Positions 1 to 8,650 of a DNA stretch of 64,000 bases are shown here, piece by piece. The notes under the pieces are model-generated. The model did no database searches, had not been told where the DNA came from, and saw only the letters and a program-made list of their open reading frames with translations. The position numbers and the translations under genes are program-made. This stretch comes from Actinocrispum wychmicini (GTDB lineage Bacteria > Actinomycetota > Actinomycetes > Mycobacteriales > Pseudonocardiaceae): contig NZ_SLWS01000011.1 of the NCBI RefSeq assembly GCF_004345645.1, positions 357,255-421,254 on the forward strand, read 5' to 3'. Each line of letters opens with the position of its first letter. Within the stretch, counting starts at the first letter, position 1.

Positions 1-1803
1 GTGGGCGAACGGCTGAGCGCGGTGCTGGACGCCGGAGCCGGCGAGCCGCTGTCGTTGGACATGGTGGTCTGGACCGCGTGCGCGGACGATCCCGGGTTGT
101 TCGCCGAGCCGCTGCCTCCGTTGGGGGACGTGCTGGACGGCTACGGGCTGGCGTACGACGGCGAGATGCTGGCCCCCAGCGGGTTCGAACTCGAACGGTG
201 GCGCGTGAACGATCGGCAGGCGGCGATCGCGCAGCGGAACGATCTCGATGACGACGAGGCTCTCGCGGTCCTCGCCATCGTCGTGTTGTACGAGCAAGTC
301 GCGGAACTGCACGAAGACGCCGAGGACGGCAATGACGCCGCGCTGGCCGAGTTCATCAGCGGCCTGAGCGCGGATTCCAACCCTGACAACGAAACCGCCG
401 CCGCGGTCCGCGCTGTCCTGCCGGTGCTGGCCGAGCCCGCCGTCGCCGACGCGATCCTCGCCGAGACGATCGATGCCAGCAGCGAGGGAGCCGCGGCACT
501 AGGGCTGTTCGTCGAGTCGCTGGAGCCGCTCGCGCCGCGCGCCGCCCGCCCGGCATTGCGGTGGTTGCGTGGCAAGGCACACGAGCGGCTCGGTGACGTG
601 GCGCAGGCCGAGGCCCACTACCAGGCAGCGGAGGAGTTGGACCCGGAGTGGCCGTTGGCGCTGGTCGACCTCGCCCGCTATGCCAGCGATCGCGGTGACG
701 CGGCCCGCGGGCTCGCGCTGCTGCGCCGCGCCGGAGCCCAGCCGGAGGACGTCCTGGTCCAGCTGCTCGAACGATTCCAGGTCGAGCCACGGCAGGACGT
801 CGGCCGCAACGACCCGTGCTGGTGCGGATCCGGTCGCAAGTACAAGAAGTGCCACCTGAACCGCGAACAGTCCCCGCTGGAAGAGCGGGCGATGTGGCTG
901 TACGAGAAAGCGGCCACATTCCTGGTGGACGGGCCGTGGGGCGGCGAGTTGCTGGACGTGGCCGCCGCGCGGTCGCAGCATTCCGGCGACCGGTTCGACC
1001 TGCTCGACCTGATGGACGAGGACCCGCTGGTCACCGACGCGGTCCTGTTCGAAGGCGGTGTGTTCGCCGAGTTCGTGCGGATACGAGGCGCATTGCTCCC
1101 TGAGGACGAGAGGCTCCTGGCGGATCAGTGGATGCTCGTCGACCGGTCGGTGTACGAGGTCGAGCAGGTCCGCCGCGGCGCGGGCTGCACAGTGCGCGAC
1201 CTGCGGACCGGCGACGTTCACGATGTCCAGGACCAACAACTGAAGGAGGGTGCCCTGATCTGCGCGCGCGTGGTGCCAGCCGGTGCCACCATGCAGATCT
1301 TCGGTGGCATCGAACCCATCGAGCTGAAGGAGCGTGACGAGCTCATCGCGTTGCTGGACGCCGAGCCCGATCCGGTCAGCCTGGTCTCCTCCCTGTCACG
1401 ACGCTTCGCTCCAGCGGAACCGTTGGTCGAACTGACTGTGCGCACCAACAGCGAAGCCCATGCCGATAGCGTGCTGAACACGCTCCGCGCACTCGACAAG
1501 ACGCTCACCATCGTGCACGAGGACCGCCAACCTCCTTGGGAGGCAACCACTTCCGCCCCCACAAGCCCGTCCAGCCCTCCCCGCGACGTCGCCGCCGCAC
1601 TCGACCAGTTCATCCGTGACTACGAGCGGAAGTGGCTCGACGAGCCCATTCCGGCGCTGGCCGGCCACACACCGCGCGAGGCAGCCGCCGACCCGACCCG
1701 CCGCGGCGACCTGATCCGCCTCCTCGACTCGTTCCCCGACGACCCCGACACCCCGGGAGCCATGAACCCGGACCGCCTCCGCAGGGCACTCGACCTGCGT
1801 TAG
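1..1803 (+). CDS. SEC-C zinc-motif protein with TPR-like region (5' end at window edge)
   Basis: The frame is open from the first base, so the GTG at base 1 may be the true start or the gene may be cut by the window. About 600 residues are visible. Near residues 267-284 is a SEC-C type metal-binding motif, GRNDPCWCGSGRKYKKCH (CxC-x8-CH), as found at the SecA C-terminus and in many uncharacterised proteins. Before it, residues about 180-240 look like TPR-type alpha repeats (LGDVAQAEAHYQAAEELDP). The rest has no recognisable catalytic motif. The product is probably soluble and cytoplasmic. The zinc-motif assignment is secure; the cellular role is unknown. Confidence 0.75.
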   Translation: MGERLSAVLDAGAGEPLSLDMVVWTACADDPGLFAEPLPPLGDVLDGYGLAYDGEMLAPSGFELERWRVNDRQAAIAQRNDLDDDEALAVLAIVVLYEQVAELHEDAEDGNDAALAEFISGLSADSNPDNETAAAVRAVLPVLAEPAVADAILAETIDASSEGAAALGLFVESLEPLAPRAARPALRWLRGKAHERLGDVAQAEAHYQAAEELDPEWPLALVDLARYASDRGDAARGLALLRRAGAQPEDVLVQLLERFQVEPRQDVGRNDPCWCGSGRKYKKCHLNREQSPLEERAMWLYEKAATFLVDGPWGGELLDVAAARSQHSGDRFDLLDLMDEDPLVTDAVLFEGGVFAEFVRIRGALLPEDERLLADQWMLVDRSVYEVEQVRRGAGCTVRDLRTGDVHDVQDQQLKEGALICARVVPAGATMQIFGGIEPIELKERDELIALLDAEPDPVSLVSSLSRRFAPAEPLVELTVRTNSEAHADSVLNTLRALDKTLTIVHEDRQPPWEATTSAPTSPSSPPRDVAAALDQFIRDYERKWLDEPIPALAGHTPREAAADPTRRGDLIRLLDSFPDDPDTPGAMNPDRLRRALDLR

Positions 1804-1831
1804 CGCCAGGCCGCACGCGTACTGTGGCGGC

Positions 1832-2419
1832 GTGAAATGGGCAAGTGCGGTGCGTCATCTGGCGGACCTGGCGCAGAAATGCGCGGAGCGAGCGGCATTG
1901 CCGGCGACGTTCGGTGGGCTGCGAGTGGTCGGCCTGTGGGCGTTCGGCGACATTCTCGGCGAGCCGCGGGAGCTCCAGCGGGTGAAAGTCGCCGTGGTGG
2001 TCGACATATCTGAAGTGCCCTGGCTGAGCGAGCCAGTCGGGGCCGAACACTGGGCGAACGCGACCCGGATGAAGCAGAACCCGATCAGCGGACTGTGGCG
2101 GTCAGCGAACGCACCCGTCTGGAACCATCACATCGACCGCCCTGCCCTGATCTGGACCGCCAAGGACGGCACAGCCGAACCGGCACTCACCGCGATCCGC
2201 GACGGCCAAGGCAGCGAAGTCCGCCTGCCCCCACCGAGCCCCGAAGAAATGCGTAAACGCCTCGAAGACGAGCTGATCATCAGCCTCCACTCCCTGCGTG
2301 ACCACACTCGCACCTACGACGACCAACGCTGGAAACCAGGCAAAATGACCCCGGTTTCCGACGCGCTCTGGCGTGCCGCGGACGGATATCTCGACATCCT
2401 GGACGCTCTGAAACCTTGA
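1832..2419 (+). CDS. Conserved hypothetical protein, 195 aa
   Basis: This frame starts with GTG 28 bases after the preceding stop and ends just before the convergent helicase gene. The product is soluble, tryptophan-rich and acidic in its C-terminal half, with no signal peptide and no membrane segment. I do not recognise its family. The opening residues (KWASAVRHLADLAQKC) look helical, and the middle contains repeated tryptophans. Its high-GC codon use matches the neighbours, so it is likely a real gene, possibly co-transcribed with the SEC-C gene. No function can be assigned from sequence. Confidence 0.6.
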   Translation: MKWASAVRHLADLAQKCAERAALPATFGGLRVVGLWAFGDILGEPRELQRVKVAVVVDISEVPWLSEPVGAEHWANATRMKQNPISGLWRSANAPVWNHHIDRPALIWTAKDGTAEPALTAIRDGQGSEVRLPPPSPEEMRKRLEDELIISLHSLRDHTRTYDDQRWKPGKMTPVSDALWRAADGYLDILDALKP

Positions 2420-2425
2420 CGCCGT

Positions 2426-4378
2426 TCACGACTGATCTGGCACGACCCTGCCCCACCAGAGGAAGTCCCGTGCCCGGGTGGCGGCCACCAGGTGCTGCCT
2501 CCCCCGCAAGTCGCGGTTTTCCTGGTCGCCGGCCGTCTCCTCGGTCACGTCCGAGTCGGACTGCACAACCAACACTCCCTGAAAGTCCAGGCCCTTCGCG
2601 CGATGCACAGTGCCGATCTTCAACACGTCGTCGGTGTCGCCTCGGTAGTTGTCCAGATGCAGCGTCCCGATTCCCGCGTTGTTCAGTATCTTCGCGCACA
2701 TGGCGAGGTCGCGGTGATGAAACACGATCAACGCCGACTGTCCACGGGGGACTGGCAGGTTATGTACCGCGGTCACGAGAGCGGTGGAAAGGTCACGTGG
2801 TGAGCCTTTCCAGTACAGCGTCTTACCGCCGGAGTTGGCGAGCTCCACGTCCCGCAGCGCGACACCCGAACCCCCATCCAGGTCGTCCACCTGGTTCTTC
2901 GCGTCGAATCGCTGGGCGAACCTGAGCACCTCGGCCCGGTTCCGATAGTTCACCCGAAGCACTTCACCCCGGCCCTGAACAGGGATGTCGGCGTCGGAGA
3001 GCCGCCAGCCACCGGGATACACCTGTTGCTGACCGTCTCCGACGAGAAGAAGCCGGTTTCTGCCCACACCTGCCAGTGTTTTGAGAAGACGTAGGCCAAC
3101 CAGCGTGATGTCCTGTACTTCGTCCACAACCACGGCCTCGTAAGGTTTGTCGAGCGGCTGCTCGGTCAGTTCGGCGAGCGCGAGGCTGATCAGGTCGTTG
3201 AAGTCACAAAGGTTCTTCTCGCTGAGATTTCGCTGGTACGACTCGTACAGTTGCCATACAACTGTCCTTACCCCGCCGTCCAGCCGAAGGGTTCGCCCTC
3301 GCCTGAGCGTACGGAGGTAGCTGTCCAGGCTGGGAATGCCTCGGCCCTTGATGACCCGGTCGATCTCGGTTCGCCAGTAGCTGTGCTGTTCGAGGGGCTC
3401 AAGCCGGTCCCGGTGGGCCAGCCACGCCCGGCTGAAGGCGTTGTCCACCTTGCCCTGCTGGACATGTACGTCGTGGCCGCGATTGCCGAGAAAGGACCGA
3501 ACCCACGCGTGCAGATTGACGAACTCGACCCGGTCAATGAACTCGGGAGCCAGTCGGTGGAACGAAGACTCGTGCACGGTCGGTAGCGTGCGGACAAATG
3601 TCGTGAACAACAACGGGCCGGTTGTGCGCCGCGCCAGGTATCGGAGCCGGTGTAGAGCAACGACAGTTTTTCCGGTGCCCGCAGGGCCGCTGATCCGGGC
3701 AGGGCCGCTGTAGTCACGGGTCACCACCGCCCGTTGGTGAGGGTGCAGGAACGTGAGCCAGGATTCGAAAGAACGCTGTTGAGCGGCGTCGACCTGATCA
3801 GCGGTGAGATCCCCCTCAGCCAACAACCCCACCGCGTCTGTGGTCCGCTCAGGCAAGGGCACCTGCAGCCGCTCGTACTCCACGAGCCGTTTGGCGGCCT
3901 CATTCGCGAACAAGGTAGTCGCACGACGATCCAGCCGCTGGTCGCGGCGGCCAAAGAAAGACGGCAGCTCCGACTCGCCCAGCAGCAGGTAAAGCTCACT
4001 CGGCTGCGCACCCCGGTGGTCGCCGGCACAGATGACGAGCAGGTTGACCGCTGATTCCGGCAGTACCCGACCACCCGGCCCCCGCACCCCCGAATACCGC
4101 TGTTCGGCCTGCCAAAGCGTGGCTCGTGCGGTTGGCGTGTCCGGCGGCTCATCCTTGATCAGCACCGCGAACATCCCACCGGGCCCGATGAGGAACGCAA
4201 CGGCCGCGTTCGGATCACCCATACGTTGACGGACGAACAAGTGCCAGCCTTCGGCAGTACGCGCCAGCAGCGCCGTCAGCACTCGACGTTCCAGCGGCCG
4301 CAGCTCCGACGTCGACCGGGCGATCATTTCGCCAGCCCGTTTCTCCACCTGTCGTCGCGAGTGGTTGCTCAGACCCAT
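2426..4378 (-). CDS. UvrD/Rep-like superfamily 1 DNA helicase with unusual N-terminal region
   Basis: The 650-residue product carries SF1 helicase motifs: Walker A GPAGTGKT near residue 230, Walker B DEVQD near 419, motif III-like LLLVGDGQQQVYPGG, motif IV-like VNYRN, motif V-like GTVHRAKGLDF near 588, and motif VI VAATRAR near 633. The first 220 residues lack helicase motifs and occupy the place where related proteins carry a nuclease-related (NERD-like) domain; I cannot confirm nuclease residues. The protein probably translocates on single-stranded DNA using ATP in repair or plasmid/phage control. A good LexA box lies about 107 bp upstream of the ATG at 4378, so damage induction is likely. 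Confidence 0.85.
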   Translation of the reverse strand: MGLSNHSRRQVEKRAGEMIARSTSELRPLERRVLTALLARTAEGWHLFVRQRMGDPNAAVAFLIGPGGMFAVLIKDEPPDTPTARATLWQAEQRYSGVRGPGGRVLPESAVNLLVICAGDHRGAQPSELYLLLGESELPSFFGRRDQRLDRRATTLFANEAAKRLVEYERLQVPLPERTTDAVGLLAEGDLTADQVDAAQQRSFESWLTFLHPHQRAVVTRDYSGPARISGPAGTGKTVVALHRLRYLARRTTGPLLFTTFVRTLPTVHESSFHRLAPEFIDRVEFVNLHAWVRSFLGNRGHDVHVQQGKVDNAFSRAWLAHRDRLEPLEQHSYWRTEIDRVIKGRGIPSLDSYLRTLRRGRTLRLDGGVRTVVWQLYESYQRNLSEKNLCDFNDLISLALAELTEQPLDKPYEAVVVDEVQDITLVGLRLLKTLAGVGRNRLLLVGDGQQQVYPGGWRLSDADIPVQGRGEVLRVNYRNRAEVLRFAQRFDAKNQVDDLDGGSGVALRDVELANSGGKTLYWKGSPRDLSTALVTAVHNLPVPRGQSALIVFHHRDLAMCAKILNNAGIGTLHLDNYRGDTDDVLKIGTVHRAKGLDFQGVLVVQSDSDVTEETAGDQENRDLRGRQHLVAATRARDFLWWGRVVPDQS

Positions 4379-4484
4379 TCAGCTCTCCACCCTGTCGTCC
4401 AAGAAGATCAACGTAAGGCTGTCTGTGCGGTGGTGGGGAGAAAAACACGACAACCACTCGAACGTCCCAACGCCACGACGGCCT

Positions 4485-4500
4485 TCGAACATTCGTTCGC
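4485..4500. promoter_or_regulatory. Probable LexA (SOS) box upstream of the helicase
   Basis: TCGAACATTCGTTCGC matches the actinobacterial SOS consensus TCGAAC-N4-GTTCGA at 15 of 16 positions outside tolerance, with only the last base different. It lies in the leader of the minus-strand helicase gene. No other strong candidate promoter element was assigned in 4379-4571. Confidence 0.65.
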
Positions 4501-4571
4501 CCCGCTGGGTGGATCCTTGCCGCGCACATCTTTGCTCCAGTTGGTTCGACGAATTGGCGGACGGCAAGGTT

Positions 4572-4808
4572 GTGAACAGGGAGACGGCCGCTCGCGCCGC
4601 GGCGAGCCCGTCTGAGCGCTCCAAGGCCGCCCCTCCTGAGGCCGCCCCGCCGACCCGGCGCGGCGAGATGGGCGTAGAGGCCATCCGCAGCGGCACTCAA
4701 AGCGGCACCGAGCCCGACGAGATCGACGACGAGCGATTCGGCCGAGCTGCGAATCCGGAATTTCGCCTTCAGGAATTACTGAACCCTGCCGAAAAATCAT
4801 TCAGTTGA
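4572..4808 (+). CDS. Small alanine-rich hypothetical protein, 78 aa
   Basis: A GTG at 4572 opens a 78-codon frame (an ATG at 4668 would give 46 residues). The N-terminal part is Ala/Ser/Pro-rich. The C-terminus, GRAANPEFRLQELLN followed by a short acidic-aromatic end, is repeated in a second small frame ending at 6414, and both are followed 41 bases later by near-identical 70-aa genes. That conserved pairing is the main reason to believe the frame is translated. No domain is recognised. The start is uncertain because no strong ribosome binding site is visible. Confidence 0.35.
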   Translation: MNRETAARAAASPSERSKAAPPEAAPPTRRGEMGVEAIRSGTQSGTEPDEIDDERFGRAANPEFRLQELLNPAEKSFS

Positions 4809-5066
4809 GTTATTTTGTTGGAGCTGCGGTTGGTTATAACCTGCGTGCCATGAGGGTTGGTGAAGCAAAGCTTGTCGGGGGTATGTGGGACGGCAAAGAG
4901 GTTTCCGTTCCGTTGGGGCCGGGTGGTAGGCCTTTTTCGCCCATGTCGTGGCCGGTTCCGGAGATTCCATGGTGCCCGTCATTGGTCTATGAGCTCGACG
5001 GCAGGGGTCGAGACGGAATCTGGATCTTCAAATACGTCCGGGCAGACTACGATGGTTCGTGACCGT
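4741..5066 (+). repeat. Direct repeat copy 1 (about 326 bp)
   Basis: Bases 4741-5066 match 6347-6672 without an obvious length change, offset exactly 1606 bases. The repeat spans the last codons of an upstream small frame, the 41-base spacer, and a complete 70-aa gene. Differences are scattered point changes, mostly in the first 100 bases, so this is an older duplication rather than an assembly artefact. Confidence 0.85.
4850..5062 (+). CDS. 70-aa hypothetical protein, copy 1
   Basis: This short ATG-started frame encodes a product with the pattern LVGGMWDGKEVSVPLGPGG near the start and GRGRDGIWIFKYVRADYDG at the end. It is almost identical to the product of 6456-6668. The LVGGxxDGxxV pattern resembles small proteins frequently seen in actinobacteriophage and mobile-element genomes; that is recall, not a search result. 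Changes between the copies preserve the protein, which argues for selection on the product. It is probably a soluble beta-rich protein of unknown function. Its stop overlaps a GTG that opens a 47-codon frame. Confidence 0.6.
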   Translation: MRVGEAKLVGGMWDGKEVSVPLGPGGRPFSPMSWPVPEIPWCPSLVYELDGRGRDGIWIFKYVRADYDGS

Positions 5067-5202
5067 GACTGTGGACGTTGAAGTCGCCGGGTTGACGTGG
5101 ATGATGCGGGAATTGGCGACCAATGTGCCGAGGTTGGTGCCGCCGCGCTTGGCTGTGCGGAACGATGCCCTGGCGAAACTGGTCTCCGACCAGCTCCCGT
5201 AG
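5059..5202 (+). CDS. Possible 47-aa small protein
   Basis: A GTG at 5059 overlaps the TGA of the 70-aa gene by four bases, and the frame runs 47 codons to TAG. The sequence contains LTWMMRELATNVPRL, a helical segment slightly reminiscent of the start of roadblock/LC7 proteins, but the rest of such a domain is absent. It may be a decayed 5' gene fragment. The second copy of the repeat has no equivalent, which lowers confidence. Confidence 0.25.
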   Translation: MTVTVDVEVAGLTWMMRELATNVPRLVPPRLAVRNDALAKLVSDQLP

Positions 5203-5282
5203 CGCTGCAAGGCCCTCGAAGTCCTCGGCTGTGACTGTGTCCCTTGCCTTGGGCTCGATGCAGACGATCTGGCGTCATCTCG

Positions 5283-6215
5283 TTCGAGGGCCACGCCTGT
5301 GAGCTGGGCAGTCGCTGACGGGCAGGGTCGACATTCTCGACGTGTTGCCATTCGCCCAGATGGAAATCGACGGGAACACGAGCGAGCCACTGGTTCATCG
5401 GCTGCTTCAGGGCATGACATCGCCGCCCGTTGTTGAGCCGTCCCTAACGACTCGAGACGAGTACGCCCGACGCGTGACATCAGGAGGTATGCCGGTGGCT
5501 TTGCGGCGGCCTCCTGGGCGTTCACGTTCTCGCTGGTTCAGCAACTATCTCGATCTCATTGTCGAGCGCGATGTGATCGAGTTGAGCCGAGTCCGGCAAC
5601 GCGAGATGCTGCCCCAACTCCTCAACCAACTGGCCGCCAGGTCTGGACAGGTGTTGACCATCGCCTCGGCTGCTCAGTCCATCGGGATGGAGAAGAGCAG
5701 TGCGGAGAACTACCTGCGCCTCCTTGAAGCGGTATTCCTCATTCAACGCCTGCCTACTTGGGGGACAACCCTGGGATCGCGGATATCACGTCACCCCAGG
5801 TTCATCTTGTCGACGCCGGGATCATGGCTTGGCTGCTCAGCCTGACTCCGGCGAAGATCGCCCAAGTGATCCCGCTGTGCTGACCGAGTACGGGCACATG
5901 GGTGAGATCCTCAAGCAGGTCAGCTGGTGGGATGCGCCTGTCGCGGTCGGGCACTTTCGCACCGCCACAGCAGACGAGGTCGACCTTGTCCTTGAGCGTG
6001 ATGACGGCGCGGTTCTCGCGTTTGAGATCAAGGCAGGAGCCCGTATCCATGGTGAGGATCTGCGGGGGATCCGAGCCCTGAGAAACAGGCTTGGCGACCG
6101 CAGTCATCCTCTACACCGGTGCTTTGTCGAAGTGGGTGTCCTCCCTGGCCGCAAAGCGGAGAGTGACTCCCTGTGTCATCCGGTGCTGTGGGAGCGGCGT
6201 GGCCGTCAGGGAGAT
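5283..6215 (+). pseudogene. Decayed AAA/DUF4143 family ATPase
   Basis: Pieces of the C-terminal half of a DUF4143-type ATPase lie in several frames. They include QSLTGRVDILDVLPFAQMEID, then YLDLIVERDVIELSRVR and AENYLRLLEAVFLIQRLP (frame of 5342-5845). After a shift come VGHFRTATADEVDLVLERDD and VLAFEIKAGARIHGEDLRG (frame of 5700-6281), and after another shift TAVILYTGALS. At least three frame changes are needed to read the family order. The Walker A portion is missing. The DEVDLVLE...FEIKAG stretch is the usual nuclease-like tail of this family. The gene is dead and lies between two copies of a direct repeat. Confidence 0.8.
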
Positions 6216-6264
6216 CGTGTCGTCGACATGTCTGGTCAACGTTCCGTTGAGTCAGACATCAGAA

Positions 6265-6414
6265 GTGGACACCGATCTTGAGCGATTCCACTCCTCTATT
6301 CGGCTCTCGATTGACCTCACCAATCTTGCGCTGGCTGCCGAGCATGGCCGAGCTGCGAATCTGGAATTTCGCCTTCAGGAATTGCTGAATCTTGTCGAAA
6401 ATTCATTCGGCTGA
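6265..6414 (+). CDS. Small hypothetical protein, 49 aa
   Basis: A GTG preceded closely by AGAA opens a 49-codon frame containing DLERFHSSIRLSIDLTNLAL and then GRAANLEFRLQELLN. The C-terminal third is shared with the frame ending at 4808, while the first part differs. It sits 41 bases upstream of the second 70-aa gene, mirroring the arrangement at 4572-5062. Helical content is high and no domain is recognised. It could equally be the tail of a larger lost gene. Confidence 0.35.
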   Translation: MDTDLERFHSSIRLSIDLTNLALAAEHGRAANLEFRLQELLNLVENSFG

Positions 6415-6672
6415 GTTATTTTGTTGGAGCTGGGGTTGGCTATAGCCTGCGTGCCATGAGGGTTGGTGAGGCAAAGCTTGTCGGGGGTATGTGGGACGGC
6501 AAAGAGGTTTCCGTTCCGTTGGGGCCGGGTGGTAGGCCCTTTTCGCCCATGTCGTGGCCGGTTCCGGAGATTCCGTGGTGCCCGTCGTTGGTCTATGAGC
6601 TCGATGGCAGGGGGCGAGACGGAATCTGGATCTTCAAATATGTCCGGGCAGATTACGATGGCTCGTGAGCGT
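6347..6672 (+). repeat. Direct repeat copy 2 (about 326 bp)
   Basis: Second copy of the 4741-5066 segment, offset by 1606 bases. The decayed DUF4143 ATPase and an unrelated small frame occupy the interval. Homology stops just after the stop codon of the 70-aa gene; downstream sequences are different. Confidence 0.85.
6456..6668 (+). CDS. 70-aa hypothetical protein, copy 2
   Basis: The product is identical or nearly identical to that of 4850-5062, with most differences at synonymous positions. The shared core is MRVGEAKLVGGMWDGKE and the C-terminus ends GIWIFKYVRADYDGS. Retention of the protein through duplication suggests function. It lies 41 bases downstream of a small frame whose C-terminus is also duplicated, so the two may form a two-gene unit. 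Family and role are unknown. Confidence 0.6.
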   Translation: MRVGEAKLVGGMWDGKEVSVPLGPGGRPFSPMSWPVPEIPWCPSLVYELDGRGRDGIWIFKYVRADYDGS

Positions 6673-6742
6673 GGCCCAGCAAAACGGGGTGCGGTCGCTG
6701 CTCCCGAGAGTCGAGTCCTCCGGGGAACAAACTTGCGGGTGG

Positions 6743-7624
6743 CTATGCCCAGCTTCCCTCAGAGGTGGCCACCGATCGGACAGTGGATCTCGACCCGCTT
6801 TCAGCTGGCCAGTTGAGCGCGGCGAGGGCTTTGGACGTGTCGGCATCGCCCGGGAGGTAGGCGACAAGGCGATACTCCTCCGCGCCGGGCAGAAGGAGGC
6901 TCTCGTAGGCGAGGCGCAGTGCACCGGCCGTTGGGTGCTCCCACCGCTCGACGCCGGTCCAGGTGGGCAGGACGGCGGAGGCCGCGAACCGGCGGCCGAA
7001 CTCGGTGCCGGCCGTGATGGACAGCTCTTCGGCGAGTGCGGCTGCGGGGTGGCTGCCGAGGTCGGCCGAGGCCCGCAGGGCGGCGGCGCGTTGGTCCGCA
7101 ACCTGTTCCCAGTCCGGGAATGCCGCGCGCGACCTGGTGTCGGTGAACACGAAGCGGGTGAGGTTGGGCTGGTCGGCGTCGAGGAGGCCGACCGGGGCCG
7201 CGAGCCACCGGAATCCGACGGTGCAGGCGAGCACGTCTCCCTGCGGATCGACGACGAGTGCGGGAGTTGACTCGAGCCGGTCGAGCAGCGTCCGCACCGT
7301 AGGGCGCAGTGGCTGCATCGGGCGAGTCGACTGCGCGCATGTCTCGCCGTTGTCTGCCTTGAGCAGGCGATGCAGGTGCACGCGTTCCTCAGGCGAGAGG
7401 CGAAGGGCATCGGCGAGCGCACCAAGTACCTGGCCTGACGGATGGCGGTCGCGTCCCCGCTCCAGGCGTGTCAGGTACTCCACGCTGATCCCCGCGAGTG
7501 AGGCCAGTTCGCTGCGGCGCAGTCCGGGTGTGCGTCGGCGGGCGCCGGCCGGGAGGCCGACTTCGGACGGGGCGATCGCCTCCCGCCGGGCCCTCAGGAA
7601 TCCTCCCAGTGCGTTGTCAGGCAT
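6743..7624 (-). CDS. XRE-family regulator with MmyB-like ligand-binding domain
   Basis: I place the start at the ATG at 7624 (MPDNALGGFLRARRE), which gives the usual N-terminus of this family; a longer frame reaches 7669. Residues about 8-75 form a Cro/C1 helix-turn-helix (GLRRSELASLAGISVEYLTRLERG). The remaining 200 residues match the MmyB-like, PAS-related ligand-binding region (LLDRLESTPALVVDPQGDVLA). Such proteins typically repress a divergent oxidoreductase gene, and here a PPOX oxidoreductase starts 84 bases away on the other strand. Control of that gene is inferred from position. Confidence 0.85.
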   Translation of the reverse strand: MPDNALGGFLRARREAIAPSEVGLPAGARRRTPGLRRSELASLAGISVEYLTRLERGRDRHPSGQVLGALADALRLSPEERVHLHRLLKADNGETCAQSTRPMQPLRPTVRTLLDRLESTPALVVDPQGDVLACTVGFRWLAAPVGLLDADQPNLTRFVFTDTRSRAAFPDWEQVADQRAAALRASADLGSHPAAALAEELSITAGTEFGRRFAASAVLPTWTGVERWEHPTAGALRLAYESLLLPGAEEYRLVAYLPGDADTSKALAALNWPAESGSRSTVRSVATSEGSWA

Positions 7625-7708
7625 GGTCCCGACTCTAAGGCCGCGCCGCGCGCAGAGGGGCCCTGGCACGGTCTCCCTCCGTCGAGCGCATCAGCCCAGG
7701 CTGTGGGC

Positions 7709-8167
7709 ATGAGTGTGTTCACCGAAGCAGAGATCGAGTACCTGCGCAGTCAGCTCCTGGCCCGACTCGCGACGGTCGGTGTGGACGGCAGGCCGGGGGT
7801 CAAGCCGGTGGGGTTCCTGGTGGACTTCGCCACCGACGAGTTCGTCATCGGCGGCTACGTCGGCAGTGGCATGGCCGCGAGCAAGAAATTCCGCGACGTC
7901 GAGGCGAACCCGGACGTCGCGCTGGTCGTCGACGATGTCGCGAACATCGATCCGTGGACACCGCGAGGGATCGAGATCCGGGGCCGTGCCGAGGCGCACA
8001 CCACCGGCGGCGCCGAGATCGGGGAGCGGCTCGGGAGTGCCTTCGCCTTCGACGCCGCGTGGATCCGGGTGTCACCGCGACGGATCGTGTCCTGGGGAAT
8101 CGAGGGCTCGTCCTTTGAGTTCTCGGCCCGTGATGTGGCATCCCTGCCGACATCGAAGGGCGTGTGA
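7709..8167 (+). CDS. PPOX-class F420-dependent oxidoreductase
   Basis: The product of about 152 residues has the split-barrel flavin/F420-binding fold of the pyridoxamine-phosphate-oxidase superfamily. It opens with FTEAEIEYLRSQLLARLATV, followed by GRPGVKPVGFLVD, a glycine-rich MAASKKFRDVEANP cofactor loop and the strand ALVVDDVANIDPW. I chose ATG 7709 over the GTG two codons earlier. The enzyme likely reduces a small organic substrate using F420H2 or a flavin. It is divergent from an XRE/MmyB regulator that probably controls it. The substrate is unknown. Confidence 0.85.
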   Translation: MSVFTEAEIEYLRSQLLARLATVGVDGRPGVKPVGFLVDFATDEFVIGGYVGSGMAASKKFRDVEANPDVALVVDDVANIDPWTPRGIEIRGRAEAHTTGGAEIGERLGSAFAFDAAWIRVSPRRIVSWGIEGSSFEFSARDVASLPTSKGV

Positions 8168-8194
8168 GCATGCGGTAGCGCGCGAGAGTGCCGA

Positions 8195-8395
8195 CGCGGG
8201 CGGCGATGTCCTGGACACCGCCTCGGCCTACGGCGACAGGGAGAGCAAGCTCCACTTCGTCATCGGCACGAAGTACACGTTGTGGCGAGATGCCAATGAC
8301 CCCAATGCCGTGGGGCAACCATCGCGAGAACTTCGTGCTGTCCGGTTGGAGGCCACCGCGGAGCCTCAGCTCGGTTTCCCGTCGAATGTGAGACC
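8195..8395 (+). pseudogene. Aldo/keto reductase fragment with frameshift
   Basis: One frame reads DVLDTASAYGDRESKLHFVIGTKYTLWRDANDPNAVG and then loses sense. The neighbouring frame continues with GNHRENFVLS, which is the expected next block of aldo/keto reductases (a GNHRKN-like motif). The fragment has no start and no C-terminal half. It is a decayed remnant, perhaps of a gene once controlled with the upstream oxidoreductase. Confidence 0.7.
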
Positions 8396-8478
8396 AACCC
8401 GTTCGTGTGTGGCGTCAAGGAACAGGTGCGGCACGCGTGGAGCAACCACGTCAAGTGTGGAACTCCACGCGTGCGGAG

Positions 8479-8650
8479 GTCACCAGCCGCGGGCGCGTCA
8501 TTCGTCGATGTGCGGCTTCTGCTCACCGAGCGTCGAGTCGTCGCTGTGGCCGGGGTAGAACCACGTGTCGTCCGGCAATACGTCGAAGATCCGCGACGAC
8601 ACGTCGTTGATCAACGACGTGAAGTCCTCCGGAGACGTCGTCCGCCCCAC
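8479..8650 (-). repeat. Direct repeat: partial copy of metallo-hydrolase gene 3' end (left copy)
   Basis: These 172 bases align without gaps to 17493-17664, with about 20 mismatches by my count (roughly 88 percent identity). They correspond to the last 57 codons or so of the intact metallo-hydrolase gene at 17494-18171. The two copies lie in the same orientation about 9.0 kb apart and bracket the four-gene Wadjet operon. Confidence 0.85.
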
